From assembly GCA_040285825.1 (NCBI GenBank), contig JAUPSS010000001.1:3782001-3846000 (forward strand): DNA of 64,000 nucleotides. The letters run 5' to 3'. The DNA is from Eukaryota sp. TZLM1-RC (Eukaryota; Metamonada: BaSk clade). The translations under genes and the position numbers were made by a program. Positions 30,094 to 41,690 of this stretch are shown here, one piece after another. A model generated the notes under the pieces. That model searched no databases. It saw only the letters and a list, made by a program, of their open reading frames with translations, and was not told where the DNA came from. How positions within the stretch are numbered: position 1 is the stretch's first letter; the number at the start of each line of letters is the position of its first letter.

Positions 30094-30965
30094 TGTCCAA
30101 CAATGAAACTTATTACCAAACTTGTCCATTTTATAAGTTGGATGGACAATATTTTTCAATGGAAAAATACATGATGTACTATGTGAGAGACAGCAATGCG
30201 TAAAAAACGTTCTTCAACATCCCTTTAAAAACAATTCTGTTCTGCCAAGGTAACCTGTTGACATTTTTATTGATCTTTCTTAACTGATGGTTCAACATTT
30301 TGTCAGAAATCGTAAGGGAGTTGGAGCGGGTGAACCAAACAAAGAAAATTCAAATGGATACAAACTGTATTTTGCTTCTTGGATGCACAATTTGCATAAA
30401 GGTCTATTGTAACTTTGTACATGAAATATGTCGATTTTTCCTAAAATGGGTCAGTCTAAACATTATAATAAAAAATCGCTTAATGTACACAAGTTGCTCG
30501 TGATGAAACAACCAAGCTGTCTGCTCAGGTTGAAACACTGGACGTTCTCGAAACTCTGAAGTCTGCACTACGTGACCATCATCGCCAATGGAATTTTGAG
30601 TGGTGTCCTCGTTTCGACCGTGAAACGACAAGCCGACTTCTGTTACACTCTCACCAACTTTCAATGTGCAGTTTGAACCTGATAATGGACTGCTCAGCGC
30701 GATTGACAGAAAGAAATTGTCCAAAAGAGCTCATGTCAAACCGTTATTACATCTTGATTACGGTTTGAAAGCATTCAGAGTACATAATGGTCTAATTGCT
30801 TTATTTGAGGACACATTGGGGGTGTGGAAAAAAATCTAAACAAACAAACTAATAAAATTGAAAAAACAGTATATATCGATAAACAACTTTCATCACCAAA
30901 AACACTTACATTGTAAATAGACACCGAGACCTGAACATAATGCGAGAGTTAAAGTAGGTTGGAGG
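30094..30965. other. intergenic with a decayed LINE fragment
   Basis: Bases 30190-30400 (minus) are a broken 3' domain of subfamily B (FxFSLFGSP..., GRTELFLKG). A further ~100-codon minus frame (30404-30724) opens with TTG and shows no motif. Confidence 0.45.
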
Positions 30966-31349
30966 TTAGGTGGCATTGATAGGAAGAACAGTGTCATCAG
31001 CCATGGACTCCGTGGTAACAGTGGGAAATTCGATATTCATAAAAACAACACCCACGACAATGAAGACTAGACCAATTAGTTTGGTGTATCCAAACTGTTC
31101 TGCAAAGACTAATCTACCAACAACAGCAGTGAGAACAGTTCCTAGGGATGACCAGATTGCATAAACAACAGTGACGGACAGAACGACCAAAGCTCTCGCA
31201 GAACCACCCAAGGAAAGAACAAAGCAAAGAATCGAGAGAATGCTGTACAGCGGTTTGGTGAAGCCATCCGACAGCCTCAAGAAGAATGTTGCACCCACCT
31301 CCAGAACGATAGCCAATGTGAGATAAATGTAGGCTACTATGAGATTCAT
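30966..31349 (-). CDS. small multidrug resistance (SMR/EmrE-like) transporter
   Basis: A 127-residue, four-helix membrane protein with the SMR landmarks: AIVLEVGATFFLRLSDGF in helix 1, including the membrane-embedded glutamate that binds proton and drug; VTVVYAIWSSLGTVLTAVVG in helix 3, with the conserved YA(I/V)W..G; and FIVVGVVFMNI in helix 4. SMR proteins work as antiparallel dimers exporting cationic compounds or guanidinium. The family is overwhelmingly bacterial and archaeal, so lateral transfer is likely, though codon use does not look foreign by eye. A short hydrophilic tail (PTVTTESMADDTVLP) extends past the usual C-terminus. No introns. Confidence 0.9.
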   Translation of the reverse strand: MNLIVAYIYLTLAIVLEVGATFFLRLSDGFTKPLYSILSILCFVLSLGGSARALVVLSVTVVYAIWSSLGTVLTAVVGRLVFAEQFGYTKLIGLVFIVVGVVFMNIEFPTVTTESMADDTVLPINAT

Positions 31350-31507
31350 CTATGACAGGAGAGATTACGATGAGAACGATGTATGTTGACTGATTGTTGG
31401 ATATAATTAATCAAATTGGGAAAGTCAATTCCATTCAATTCTTTTTGGTTGAATTTGGGTATGAAGATTGAGAATTTTAAGCTTGTTGTTTAGTTTTTAG
31501 TTGGAGT

Positions 31508-31677
31508 AAATGAAGTATTTTATTAAGCTTGCACACTTAACATAATAAACTCATAACTAATGGGACGAAAATCATCGAACCAAGATTTCCTCTACAAAAT
31601 CTTGATCTGCTTGCTGTCTAGCTAAAGCTTCTCTAATTCGATTGAAAAACAGGGGCAACCTTTTAATATGGAATCTA
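31508..31677 (-). mobile_element. short LINE 3' end (subfamily C) with 11-bp TSD
   Basis: Carries the last ~30 codons (REALARQQADQDFVEEI) and tail of subfamily C. Flanked by ttagttggagt at 31497-31507 and 31678-31688. Confidence 0.85.
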
Positions 31678-31885
31678 TTAGTTGGAGTCAATTAAATAGT
31701 TAAAAAATTGGGAAAGTTAAAATTTTTGTCAATAAAAGTCTAGAAAAAGTAGCAAATATAATTCCATGTTTATAAATTTGAGTTCAAAGCAATTACACTA
31801 AAACTGAATCATAAACTAAGACCAATGCCAATACCTCTAAAATGAAATTTTGATATAGATCTGCTTTTCTCGAAGGCCAGAATTA

Positions 31886-32509
31886 TATTTATTGAATTTG
31901 CACACTTGATTAAATTAAATCATAACTAATGGGACGACTATCATTAAACCAAGATTTCCTCTACAAAATCTTGATTTGCTTGCTGTCTAGCTAAAGCTTC
32001 TCTAATTCGATTGAAAAACCGCGGTAATTTATTAATAATGGCAAATTGAATCCGTGAACGCCATAAAAAAATTTCAAATCTTTTCATTGTTTTTTCTTTC
32101 ACCATTTTTTGGAAGTCATCCAAAAAAGTTTCTGCTTCAACTGATAATCTTCCATTTATCGAAAATGGGAAAGCAATAAAAACCAGCTGTGTATTTCTAT
32201 CGACATTTGCATCTTCAATTTCTTTATCATATTTTCTATGTTTTTCTTTTGCTTTAAAATCCAGAGCAGCCACAGGATTAAGTTTTCTTCTGTGAACCAA
32301 AGTATCGTTTGCAACATTACATGAGACAAAGTCAACAATAGCTTCAGAATTATCAATCCAATCACAGTATACATCACCTCTATCATCAGAACCAAAATTA
32401 TTCAGAGAAAGCGTTTCCTTCAGCAGGGGCTCTTTGATACACGATATCCTTGCAGTTTGTGCCATATTGAAAACAGTGTCTCTAACAGCATCATGTAATG
32501 AAGAACGAA
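31886..32509 (-). mobile_element. 5'-truncated LINE (subfamily C) with 13-bp TSD
   Basis: Flanked by gaaggccagaatt at 31872-31884 and 32510-32522. It encodes RSSLHDAVRDTVFNMAQ, the endonuclease motif DDRGDVYCDWIDNSEAIVDF and the C-terminal domain up to DFVEEILV. The open frame reads through the 5' junction into the flank. It is inserted directly next to the 3' end of the subfamily B copy upstream. Confidence 0.85.
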
Positions 32510-32597
32510 GAAGGCCAGAATTTAATTTCAACTTTGATAATGTTTCCCTGCATCCTTTTTTTCGATACATATTTTATTCAAACAAAGTTATAAAAAA

Positions 32598-35290
32598 CTA
32601 AAAATCAATCTCCTCAAACTCCACATCTACTATAGAACACTTGCCTACAGCTATTTCTTCATAAAATTTTGCTAGTGATAACAACGAGCTAGAATCAAGA
32701 CTATACATTCCCTTAAAAATAGAAAATACAATTCTGTTTTGCCAAAAGGTTCGGTCAAATATTCTTCCACTTCTATTTTTGACAACAGATGAGCAATCGT
32801 CCAAGAAAGATAGCGCAGTTTAACCCAAGCTTCCAAATAAAGAAAAAGCAAAACGACAAAGAAGGTATTGAGTATGTGAGTTGGAATTCAGATTATTGAT
32901 TTTTTCTGTATACTTGATAATTTTCGCTTCTTCGGCTCTTCTGAAAGGTGAGTTATAAGATTGTGCCAGTTTTTCATTTGAACTGTTTGATACATCAGTA
33001 GATCTGACATCAATAATGATCATTGATCCATCAAGTCCGGGAACTAGTACATCACCACGGCTGTCACCAAAAGAATTTCTGTCAGATTCATCAGCCAAAT
33101 TTAAAAGCAAAGGTTCTAAAAAAGATTCAATCTTGTAGGATTTAAACATGCAATAAAGCTGATCACGAACTGCATCATGACCTTTTGACCTAAAAGTAAT
33201 AAATCGATTACAATTTAATGAATGGGTTGGAGTGACAGACTTTCCACATTTACAAATTAATCCATGAGGAAGTTTATCAGGCCAAATAAAAGATCGAAGA
33301 CGCATAGATAATAAACAGCAATGGTCATTGAGAAACAAACCATAAATTCTTGGTACTTGATTAATTAAACAATGGGCAGAACTATCGCAAACATCCAGTA
33401 AAAAATTTGCAAAAACGGGATTTTTTGCTTGGCCATGCCAAGACGTACTTCATAAACCAAGCCTTCAAATATTACTGTCAGTTTTTGTTGAAGCTTCTTC
33501 ACACAATACCTTAAATTAACTAAATTTCGTGGAGGAATCTCTTGAACTGAGTCGGGAAAACATTGAAACCAAATTTTTGGTGCAATTTTATTAATGGCAA
33601 CATCAAGATCATACAAATATTTTGAAAATGATGGACTAAGCAAATGAATATCTTCAGGGAAACGACTAAAAAATTCAAAAGTAAAATTTTTGCCACCACC
33701 AACAAAAGCTGCTTGACAAAGAATCGAGGATTTGGTAAAGCCAACACCACCGAATTGTGAAGAAGAGAACAAGTGAGCTCGAATTAGCTCAGGATTCACT
33801 TCTAAAAGGGAAGCGAAGAAAGTTGCACGAAGTTGATTAAATGATCGGCAAAAATCGATAGATAATGAAGGTGCTGTCGACCTCAATAAGTGAGTAATTT
33901 TTCCGGAGTAACAAATTTTTAAGATAAAAAATTCTAATATGTTGTTCAATTTCTAATTCAGAAATTAATTGAAGCTCATTACCAAGTTTTGCAACTATTT
34001 CGCTGAGATTTTCAGTAGTTTTGTCAACAGTTCCTAACCAACATCTTGGAAAACGAAAAGCTTCTTGTGAATAATTTCTAAAAGGAATTTTACAATTATT
34101 AATTTTAAACTCTTTTAAATCATTATTAATTAATAAACATTTTTTAGGATTCAAATGAAGACCAATGACTTCATATTATTCAGCGATTTTATGTGAAGCT
34201 TTTTGGGCAACACTAAAAGGACCGATATGGGAGAGGTCATCCATGTAACCTACAATTTTTAGAGAAGGGTATTTTTCATTAATAACAATCAATGATTATT
34301 GGATTGCTATGCAAAACAATAAGGGGTGCAAAGGATCAACTTGTTTCACTCCTGATGAAGACATGAGAGAAAAAACATCATATACTAATTCACTGGATTT
34401 ACTGTAAAACAAATAGAAATAACTTGATAGTTCAGGAAAATGTTTTTGAATTACTTCATAAATTGCTTATCTTCTTACACTATTAAAAGCGTTGCTAAAA
34501 ACTAAATTGAAAATAAAATTGTTTTCTTTGGAGTTAAAAAACAAGTCTGATGTCAGAGCAGCGACTGACGCTCCATCAATCGCTTGAATACCAAATTGCA
34601 TTGGTGACAAAAATTTACCAGCCTTTTTAACAATTCTGTTGAAAATATTTGAGGCAAACAAACGAGATAGAGATTCACCTACTGCAATTGGACGAATTCC
34701 TGAAGGCTTAGTATCATTACCAGGTTTTACTAAAGCAATAAGACGTGCAGCAGTAAGCGCAGGAGGAGGAACAACTTTCAATGAAACCAATTGTTGAAAA
34801 TAAAAAGCTAAATCATCTTCAATTTCAGGTGTCTTATTTTTTCTGTGTCTTATTGCAGGCGGTTTTTAAAATATTAAACGAAATTCCTGATGGTTCCAGC
34901 AGCTTTACCATTTGGTAACTTTTTATTTAAAGCAAAATCCTCAGAAGAATTAATTGGATTATTAGTCCAAAACTCACAAATATTGGGTTTTGGACAAACA
35001 AAATTTTCTTCAGGACGGAGCTTCTTTAATTTATCAATTGTTTCAAGAGTTGTTTCATCAATATCATACCTGCATCCCCATTCCACCTTTTTTTCACTCT
35101 TTACAGTGGTCATTTACCCTAATAGTGTTTCGAGAGCGGTGTCACGTTGGTGTACTAAGTTTTTGCATTCATTTGATGTTGAATCTTGTAGAAAAATCTG
35201 TACTGTTTGGATTCTGGCTGGAAAACATGGAAATAAAAGTATGAACTCAAAGTCAGCAAATTGTTCCATTAATTTATTTAATCTTTCATT
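32598..35290 (-). mobile_element. nearly full-length RLE-type LINE, subfamily B, several frame breaks
   Basis: Pieces in order on the minus strand: an N-terminal region (35113-34874, WGCRYDIDETTLETIDKL...), RT fingers (34790-34467, IRPIAVGESLSRLFAS and VFSNAFNSVRR), the palm in broken frames around 34190-34340 (a YMDDLSHIG-like catalytic motif), motif D/E (34154-33837), thumb (33949-33365), CCHC and endonuclease (33338-32820, ICKCGKSVTPTHSLNC; SRGDVLVPGLDGSMIIID) and the C-terminal NRTFWQNRIVFSIFKG block (32804-32598). At least five frame changes make it inactive. It is the best copy for the N-terminus. Confidence 0.8.
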
Positions 35291-35879
35291 TTAACAAATT
35301 TAAAGGTCTCCGGTTTAACTTCAAATAACGACACACAATGATTGTTCTGTTATACACAAAAGCTGTTTGAATAATACCTACAACAAATGAAAAGTAAGAA
35401 AAGTTATTACAACATTCACTGATGAACAATAGAAGGAAATATCATTAACGGTAAATCAAGAATCCGACCTTACCTCCAAATAAACAAATCTATGTTAATT
35501 CAACTATGATTCAAAACTATAATTCAACAAAAAATTTAAAAATAGTTTCAGAAAGGATGAATAAATCTGAGACTTGGTTCCAATGCATGATTTCTTAAAA
35601 CAAAGGTCGATTCATTTCAACAATAAAACTTAATAATCAGCGTGGCTTCCATAATCAGCCATGAGTTTATAATGAATCAACACAATTTTCGTTTAAAATA
35701 CATTCAAATTAAAATATTCCCGGTCAAATTGTGCAGTTTGATAGAACTTCAAACACTTTACATTTGCTCTCTGTCCATCAGTGAAGGATGCGGTAACCAA
35801 TATTAAGTTAATTAATTATTATGTGTGATAAACTCAGTGTTTACATGATCTATATTTATTTGAAACTAACTTCAAAATA
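35291..35879. other. intergenic, no supported gene
   Basis: AT-rich; no motif or open frame worth annotating. Confidence 0.35.
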
Positions 35880-36020
35880 GTATCTACGCCGCAAATATTG
35901 GGCCCTTTCACTACCACTCATTCTGGCTTCCGTAATTGCTAACATATTCCGGTTTACCATTTTTTTTATTGAAAAGAATTTCCCGAGCCTTTACAGCCCG
36001 CACTATTGCCAGCTAATAAT
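35880..36020 (-). pseudogene. relic of a Fanzor C-terminus
   Basis: The minus strand encodes, across one frame change, ELLAGNSAGC and then NMLAITEARMSGSERAQYL. This matches LLACNSESC and NMFAIAEARMSGNERPQDL at the end of the Fanzor at 9903-12143. Only the zinc-ribbon end and tail remain. Confidence 0.65.
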
Positions 36021-36362
36021 TCATCGATATTCAAGATTTTGTTTAGATTTTTTCTATTTTAAGCGTGATTTTGAATACCTTTATTTCAAATAAGTAGCTT
36101 TGGACCAAAATTTAGGGGGAAAGCCAAAAGTCTTGTTTAGTTAGAACTTTCCAGCAGTTCTTCAGCTGGCTTCATTTTTATTCAATTGACTCCAGGACCA
36201 TGTTTATACGTCATAATGTTGTGATAATGGGCTGTTATCTTAGACATAGGACTAGCTTAACATCTCCTTACTAGTCTTTTGTTGCGTTTCAATAGAAATC
36301 CTTATCTGGTTAGTAATACATGACATCTCTCACTACGAGTATCACCTCCCCTGTCCCTATAC

Positions 36363-37043
36363 ATGCTGTCTGCCAAAGGTCGAATAGCTTTCTATGGACC
36401 AGTCATTAATCTGTTTGTGATATTATTCTGCTATGTAATGACAAACTCCAAGAACGATGATCCCAAGATAGCACTTGAAGAAATAGTCTCTTCTTCACCT
36501 GAAGTGTACATTTTCATGATCTCAACATTTCTTAGCAGTGTAATCTTCTCCGACTGTATTCTACGAATGCACAGGATACTTAAGCGAAGATTCATGGGTC
36601 TCACTAACCGTGGAAGGATGATTGGAGTCTTTGGTAACCCCCAGATGCTGCTATTCGCTCTTGTCTACATGGGCTCGGCGTCTAATCTGGTACTTCCCTT
36701 ATCCACAGTGTTTTTGAGGGGACCACAAGCTTATCGGATGTGGTATGCATTCTGTATGGCCAACTATGTCATTGCCTCATCGATTGAGATATTCGTGGTC
36801 AGTGTGGCGCTATGGATGATACATACTACAAGTAAACAAGATTCTATTGATTCACCAACACATATAGCTTCTTTAATCACAAAGTCATGGATTGCAGTCA
36901 TTTTCTTTGCTTCTGTTGCAAGTTTTCTCTCTAGTAGCTTCTTTACGACACCCGGCAACACATCAGCTCTGTCGCAGTATATGACATTGACGGCGTTGTG
37001 GATGTACAGGGGTTCTTATGCTGTGGAACTGGACAAGGAGTAG
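36363..37043 (+). CDS. multi-pass membrane protein, unknown family
   Basis: 226 residues from an ATG with good upstream spacing. Five to six hydrophobic segments are visible: VINLFVILFCYVMT, VYIFMISTFLSSVIF, MLLFALVYMGSASNLVLPL, FCMANYVIASSIEIFVVSVALWM, WIAVIFFASVASFL and a weaker YMTLTALWMYRGSY. Loops are short and there is one basic loop (RMHRILKRRFMGLTNRGR). The pattern is reminiscent of the Frag1/DRAM/PGAP2 fold of endomembrane proteins, but no signature is decisive. It is intact and intronless. Confidence 0.6.
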   Translation: MLSAKGRIAFYGPVINLFVILFCYVMTNSKNDDPKIALEEIVSSSPEVYIFMISTFLSSVIFSDCILRMHRILKRRFMGLTNRGRMIGVFGNPQMLLFALVYMGSASNLVLPLSTVFLRGPQAYRMWYAFCMANYVIASSIEIFVVSVALWMIHTTSKQDSIDSPTHIASLITKSWIAVIFFASVASFLSSSFFTTPGNTSALSQYMTLTALWMYRGSYAVELDKE

Positions 37044-37527
37044 TTGTTCTATGTAAATCAAAGAATGTTGTTGAATGATCAAAGATAAAATACTGGTTAC
37101 TCTAAAGATGCATGTTTATAGCTAATAGCTCATAAGCTACAGTATATATACTTTGAACTGCCTGTTCTACACTCACTGATCTTTGGAGTGCTTTTGGTTT
37201 TACACTCATTGTGAATATGCAGTTGGTAATCCGAAACATGTTCAGGGCATTGTCAACATCCCCATATATGAATGTCACATTTAAAATATAAATTCATATC
37301 CGAAATTTATATTAGGGGTTGGTTGTCGCTAAGATGGACCTGAACAGGTTGCATCAATTCACTGTAAAATTCAAAAAATCAAAAAAATTAAAACAAAATT
37401 AAAGTAAAATTAAAAATTCACTTCGGTACTAGGTATCACAAGTGAGATACCTACAGTCAGACCCCACATAGACTATTACTATAGTGGAGCAGTCTATGTG
37501 AAGCGACAAGTGTTATCTACTTCATGA
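37044..37527. other. intergenic with palindromes
   Basis: No gene. Bases 37431-37452 form a near-palindrome similar to the tip of the Ty3 terminal repeat, and 37465-37500 form a 10-bp stem with a 16-nt loop. Confidence 0.4.
37431..37500. repeat. two adjacent palindromes, the first like the Ty3 repeat tip
   Basis: AGGTATCAC(A)AGTGAGATACCT shares AGTGAGATACCT with the element end at 26952-26963. It is followed by CACATAGACT...AGTCTATGTG (arms 37465-37474 and 37491-37500). Confidence 0.55.
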
Positions 37528-38008
37528 TTACATCGTTTTCACACTATTAATTGCAATCTTATGATTCTTTCTAGCTGCTGGTAAATCATTTTTGAGTCTC
37601 TTCCCTTTTAATGTTTTGTGTGCGGGGCAAAAAACAAAGTTAATTTCAAAATCAAACAAAAATACAATTAACAAAAACTTATTGTTTAACAAAAGGTTCT
37701 TTATCTTCAACTTGACAGTGACAGAAATATCAATCAAATACCTTCTAGCAGGATTCTGAATCCACCATGGAAAACAAGATAATTCAACTAAATATTCATT
37801 CTTGATTAATTTAACAGATTCAATTAAACCTTGATAAGATTTCATGGCGATAGGGGAGAACCTAACAGATTGTCTCTTATAGGTCTAACGAATTTAATGA
37901 ATTTTAATCAAGGAAAGTTTTGCTCAGTGATATTGGTGGGAACATCACCATGAATTATCAATTCCGTCAAGTTTGGTAATTGTATTTCAATATTGATAGC
38001 GTGGCATA

Positions 38009-39131
38009 AATTTTATTTATGAATTTTCTCGTAGATTTCCTGATGATTCTCATCTGTTAGTCCCCAATTGTAGTCCCTATTTGTAGGAGTTATCTTGTGA
38101 ACTTGAAAAATTACCGCCACAAATTTGGACCAAATGTTTTCCTCAATCAATTCAAGAAATTCCAAACCGATCTCTATTTAATTTACAGTTTTGCTGTAAA
38201 AAGCTTCAACAAAAATTGTCAAAGATTTTTGAAAGCTTGGATTTTGATGTTAGACTTGGCTTGGCCAAGAAAAAGAATCCCGCTTTTGCAAATCTTTTAC
38301 AAGATATGTGTGACAGTACTTCTTCTGCCTTAGTAACAACAATTCCACAAGTTTATGGTACTCTCTTATCCGATTCTGCTTGGACTCTGAATATGAGATT
38401 TCGTTCCTTTATATGGCCTGATAATTTACCTCATAATTTAATTTGTAAATGCTCTCGAGAAATTACAACTACTCATTTGTTAAATTGTAAACATTTTATT
38501 ACTTTTAGAAGCAAGGTTCATGATGCTGTAAGAGACCAGTTATATTGTATGTGTAAATCTCATAGAATTGAATCCTTCTTGGAACCTTTGTTGTCAAATC
38601 TGTTTGATGCTGAAAATGATATTCATAAGAATAATAGAGGTGATGTCATATTACCTGGATTAGATGGAAGCTTCATTTTATTGGATGTAATGTCTGTTGA
38701 TCCTTGTAATGCCTCAAATGAAAGGCTTGTTAATTCTGAAATTCATATTCCCTTTCAAATGCTGAAAATTTTAAATTCGAAAATACAATGAACCTTTGTC
38801 CAAATTGGCCAGTCTACAGCATGCAAAATACAATTTGTATCCATTTGTATTTTCTCTTTTTGGTTCACTTGCACCAACTGCTTTACGTTTTTTGGATGAT
38901 TTTGAAATGATTGTAAAGAGAAGAACTGGCAGAAATTTCAACAGATTGTTTTGGCAAAATAGAATTGTGTTTTCTATTTTTAAGGGGATGTTGAAGATGG
39001 TTTCTGATGCTTTGCTTTCTCCTGGATCTCACTATGAGAGAGTTGCATCTAGTGTTTTTGTTTTGGGAGAGATGGATTTTTTAGATATTGATTTATAGGT
39101 TTAGAATAAAATTAAATTTTAAAAAAAATAG
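38009..39131 (+). mobile_element. 5'-truncated LINE (subfamily B) in the leucine-rich gene, ~15-bp TSD
   Basis: Flanks tgatagcgtggcata (37994-38008) and tgatagcgttccata (39132-39146) match at 13 of 15 bases. Encodes the thumb, CCHC (LICKCSREITTTHLLNC), endonuclease (RGDVILPGLDGSFILLD) and C-terminal domain (FNRLFWQNRIVFSIFKG), with one frame change near 38770. Confidence 0.8.
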
Positions 39132-39829
39132 TGATAGCGTTCCATAATTGCGTTTGCAAGCTAACAAAGGATTGGGGTCAAGGAACTTGGCCTTTCAATA
39201 TTCTTTCTGAAATACTACGAGATAACAAAACTAATGCATTCAATAATGTGAAATTGCTTAAATCTTCATCCTTAATGAATTCATTATTGACCACTAACTC
39301 TACTAGTGAAGTGGGTAATTGTTCTATATTGGCTTGATAATCAATTTCTACACATTTAAGATTTGACAAATATGCCAAGTTTAACGGAAGACCAAATCTT
39401 GACCTTCCACCAAGCTTAACTACCTCAACATTTGGAAAAAATGACAATAATTGTGGATCAACTTCATCATAGTAAACATCAAGTTTTCTAATTCTAAAAT
39501 TCACTACTTTGGTACCTTTATAATCAGTAGAAAATCACAATTGTAAATAACAAATATTTTCATATAAATTGAAATCTTGAGCAATTTTTAAAAATTCAAA
39601 AGCATTAATGACCTTTTTAGCAAATTTTCACTTGTTTGCTAATTGAACATTTGTTAACGAATTTGGTTTTTGTATAAGGATGGTTACCAAACAAATTTTT
39701 CAAATATTGTACAAATTGAGAATATATTAATTTGATTAGACCACTAAACATTCTATCCAAAAGTTGTTTTGAATATTGAAAACTTCCAAGAATTTCAGAT
39801 CCTAAAACTTCAACAGGTTTTGGTCGATT

Positions 39830-40279
39830 TTATTGGATGTAATGTCTGTTGATCCTTTTAATGCTTCAAATGAAAGGCTTGTTAATTCTGAAATTCATAA
39901 TCCTCTTTCAAATGCTGAAAATTTCAAAATCAAAAAATACAATGAACGTTTGTCCAAATTGTTCAGTCAACAGCGTGCAAAAAACAATTTGTATCCATTT
40001 GTGTTTTCTCTTTTTGGTTCACTTGCTTCAACGGCTGATCGATTTTTGGCAGATTTTGAATTGATTGTAAAAAGAAGAACTAACAGATATTTCAACACAT
40101 TGTTTTGGCAAAATAGCATTGTGTTTAATATTTTTAAGGGGATGTTGAAGATGGTTTCTGATGCTTTGCTTTCTCTTGGATCTCACTATGAAAGAGTTGC
40201 AGTTAGTGTTTTTGTTTTGGGAGAGATGGATTATTTAGATGTTGATTTATAGGTTTTGAATAAAAAAATTAAAAAAAAC
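39830..40279 (+). mobile_element. LINE 3' end (subfamily B) in the RCC1 region of copy 2
   Basis: Flanked by ggttttggtcgatt at 39816-39829 and 40280-40293. Encodes FNASNERLVNSEIHNPL through LGEMDYLDVDL. Orthologous insertion to 14561-15013. Confidence 0.85.
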
Positions 40280-40293
40280 GGTTTTGGTCGATT

Positions 40294-40820
40294 AATCAAT
40301 TCACATGTACCTAATTGACCTTTATCATTCCGTCCCCAAGCCCAAACAGTGTTTTTGTTGTAGGCAAAAGGAAAGTCATGACCTTTTGAAATACCTTCTA
40401 GATTGCTACAAGTTTCAATAGATCTTGGTCCATTACTATCTTCATAGAATTCACTGATTTTGCTCAACTTACCCCACACAAAAACTTTAGCATTATTATC
40501 AAATACAGCATAAACTGTCTTCTTCTGATTCAATACATTTAATTCACTGCAGCCGCCGATAGAAATAACATTAACTAAATTTCCCACTCTGTTTTTGAAA
40601 TCATATTGTTCCACTAAAGTCTTAAATTTCAAAACTTCACCAAAATTATCAATGAAAAATACATGATGACTATTAAATACAAAAGTTTATTTAATTCTTT
40701 GATGCTTTTATCAACTCTAATTAGTGAATCAAATTTTCAAAATTAACGAACTGTTCGAAAGAGAAAAAAATTAAGGGAACAAGTTCATTCAATTCAAATT
40801 GGCCATAGTAATTGGCTTTT
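40294..40820. other. RCC1 coding relic and AT-rich spacer
   Basis: Up to 40632 this is the RCC1 block of copy 2; from 40633 to about 40810 only broken upstream sequence of that gene (NFENLIH-like) is seen. Confidence 0.4.
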
Positions 40821-40822
40821 AA

Positions 40823-41092
40823 ACATGCGTTTTCGTTGTTTTCTGTGGCCAAACAATTTGCCCAATCATTTAACTAGTAAATGTGGTAAACCTCTTTTGT
40901 TTACTCATCTTTTGAACTGTAAACATTTCATTACATTTGAAAATAAAATATATAATAATGTCAGAGATCAAATTGTTGATACATTATTATATATTTTAAT
41001 TTTAAATGTAATGAAATGTTTACGGTTCAAAAGATGAGTAAACAAAAGAGGTTTACCACGTTTACATTTTAAATAATTGGGCAAATTGTCTC
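40823..41092. repeat. fold-back: LINE fragment next to its own inverted copy
   Basis: A subfamily A piece (LNMRFRCFLWPNNLPNHLT...THLLNCKHFITF) at 40823-40945. Its part from 40853 on is followed, after ~55 bp, by a nearly exact reverse complement at about 41005-41092. The arms would form an ~88-bp stem. Confidence 0.85.
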
Positions 41093-41690
41093 CAATCCAA
41101 GTCTTCCTTATTAATCCAAACTGTCACAAAATGTAACAAGATGGTGTTGGCGGTTTTTCAAACAAATATATAGACGCAATTAAAACTTAAAATACCACAA
41201 CCTACGAACTTCATCAATTCTTTGAGGAATAGAACTAAATGGCATTTAAAACTATTTTTCTGAATTATGTTAAAGCTCAATCCAAACAAGACGTTGAAGT
41301 GTTGATTTTGTTTTCTTGTACTATCCCAAGTAGATAGTACAATATGAACCATTTCTGAAATTAAATTGTAAAAGAGTAGACCTCTTGCCATTTTTCCCTA
41401 CCCTACCCACCAATGTACTATTATATGTTATTTTGGTTTTGGGATGAAATGAATGTAATTAAGAAAATTATATCAATTTCTTTTTCTTTTTCTTTTTCAT
41501 ATTTCGAGAAATTAAGTAAGCAATCTCAGTCTTTATCAAGTCTGCTTTGAATACATTGTTGAAAACAATGGAAAAATGTGATCCAAACGACGATTAGTGT
41601 GACCACATCTGTGGTATTTTTGTGATTCAAAAATTTGATTTTCAAACACAAACAGAATAACTAAACAAAAAACTCAATTTCCTCAATACA
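41093..41690. other. intergenic, no supported gene
   Basis: A (TTTTTC)n tract lies near 41480-41505. A 77-codon minus frame at 41158-41391 has no recognisable feature. Confidence 0.35.

Larger units (their letters stand above)
37909..40632 (-). pseudogene. RCC1-repeat / leucine-rich protein gene, copy 2, broken by two LINEs
   Basis: RCC1 part at 40632-40294 (VFVWGKLSKISEFYED, LEGISKGHDFPFAYN, TVWAWGRNDKGQLG), interrupted by a LINE at 39830-40279. It resumes with GSFQYSKQLL...LFGNHPYTKTK, then leucine-rich repeats at 39504-39178 (LLSFFPNVEVVKLGGRSRF, LAYLSNLKCVEIDYQ, LPTSLVELVV). A second LINE (38009-39131) follows, and a further leucine-rich piece lies at 37993-37909 (IEIQLPNLTELIIHGDVPTN). 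A frame at 37845-37528 may be more of the same gene. It is the inverted counterpart of 14289-15568 and shares the first LINE insertion with it. Confidence 0.75.
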
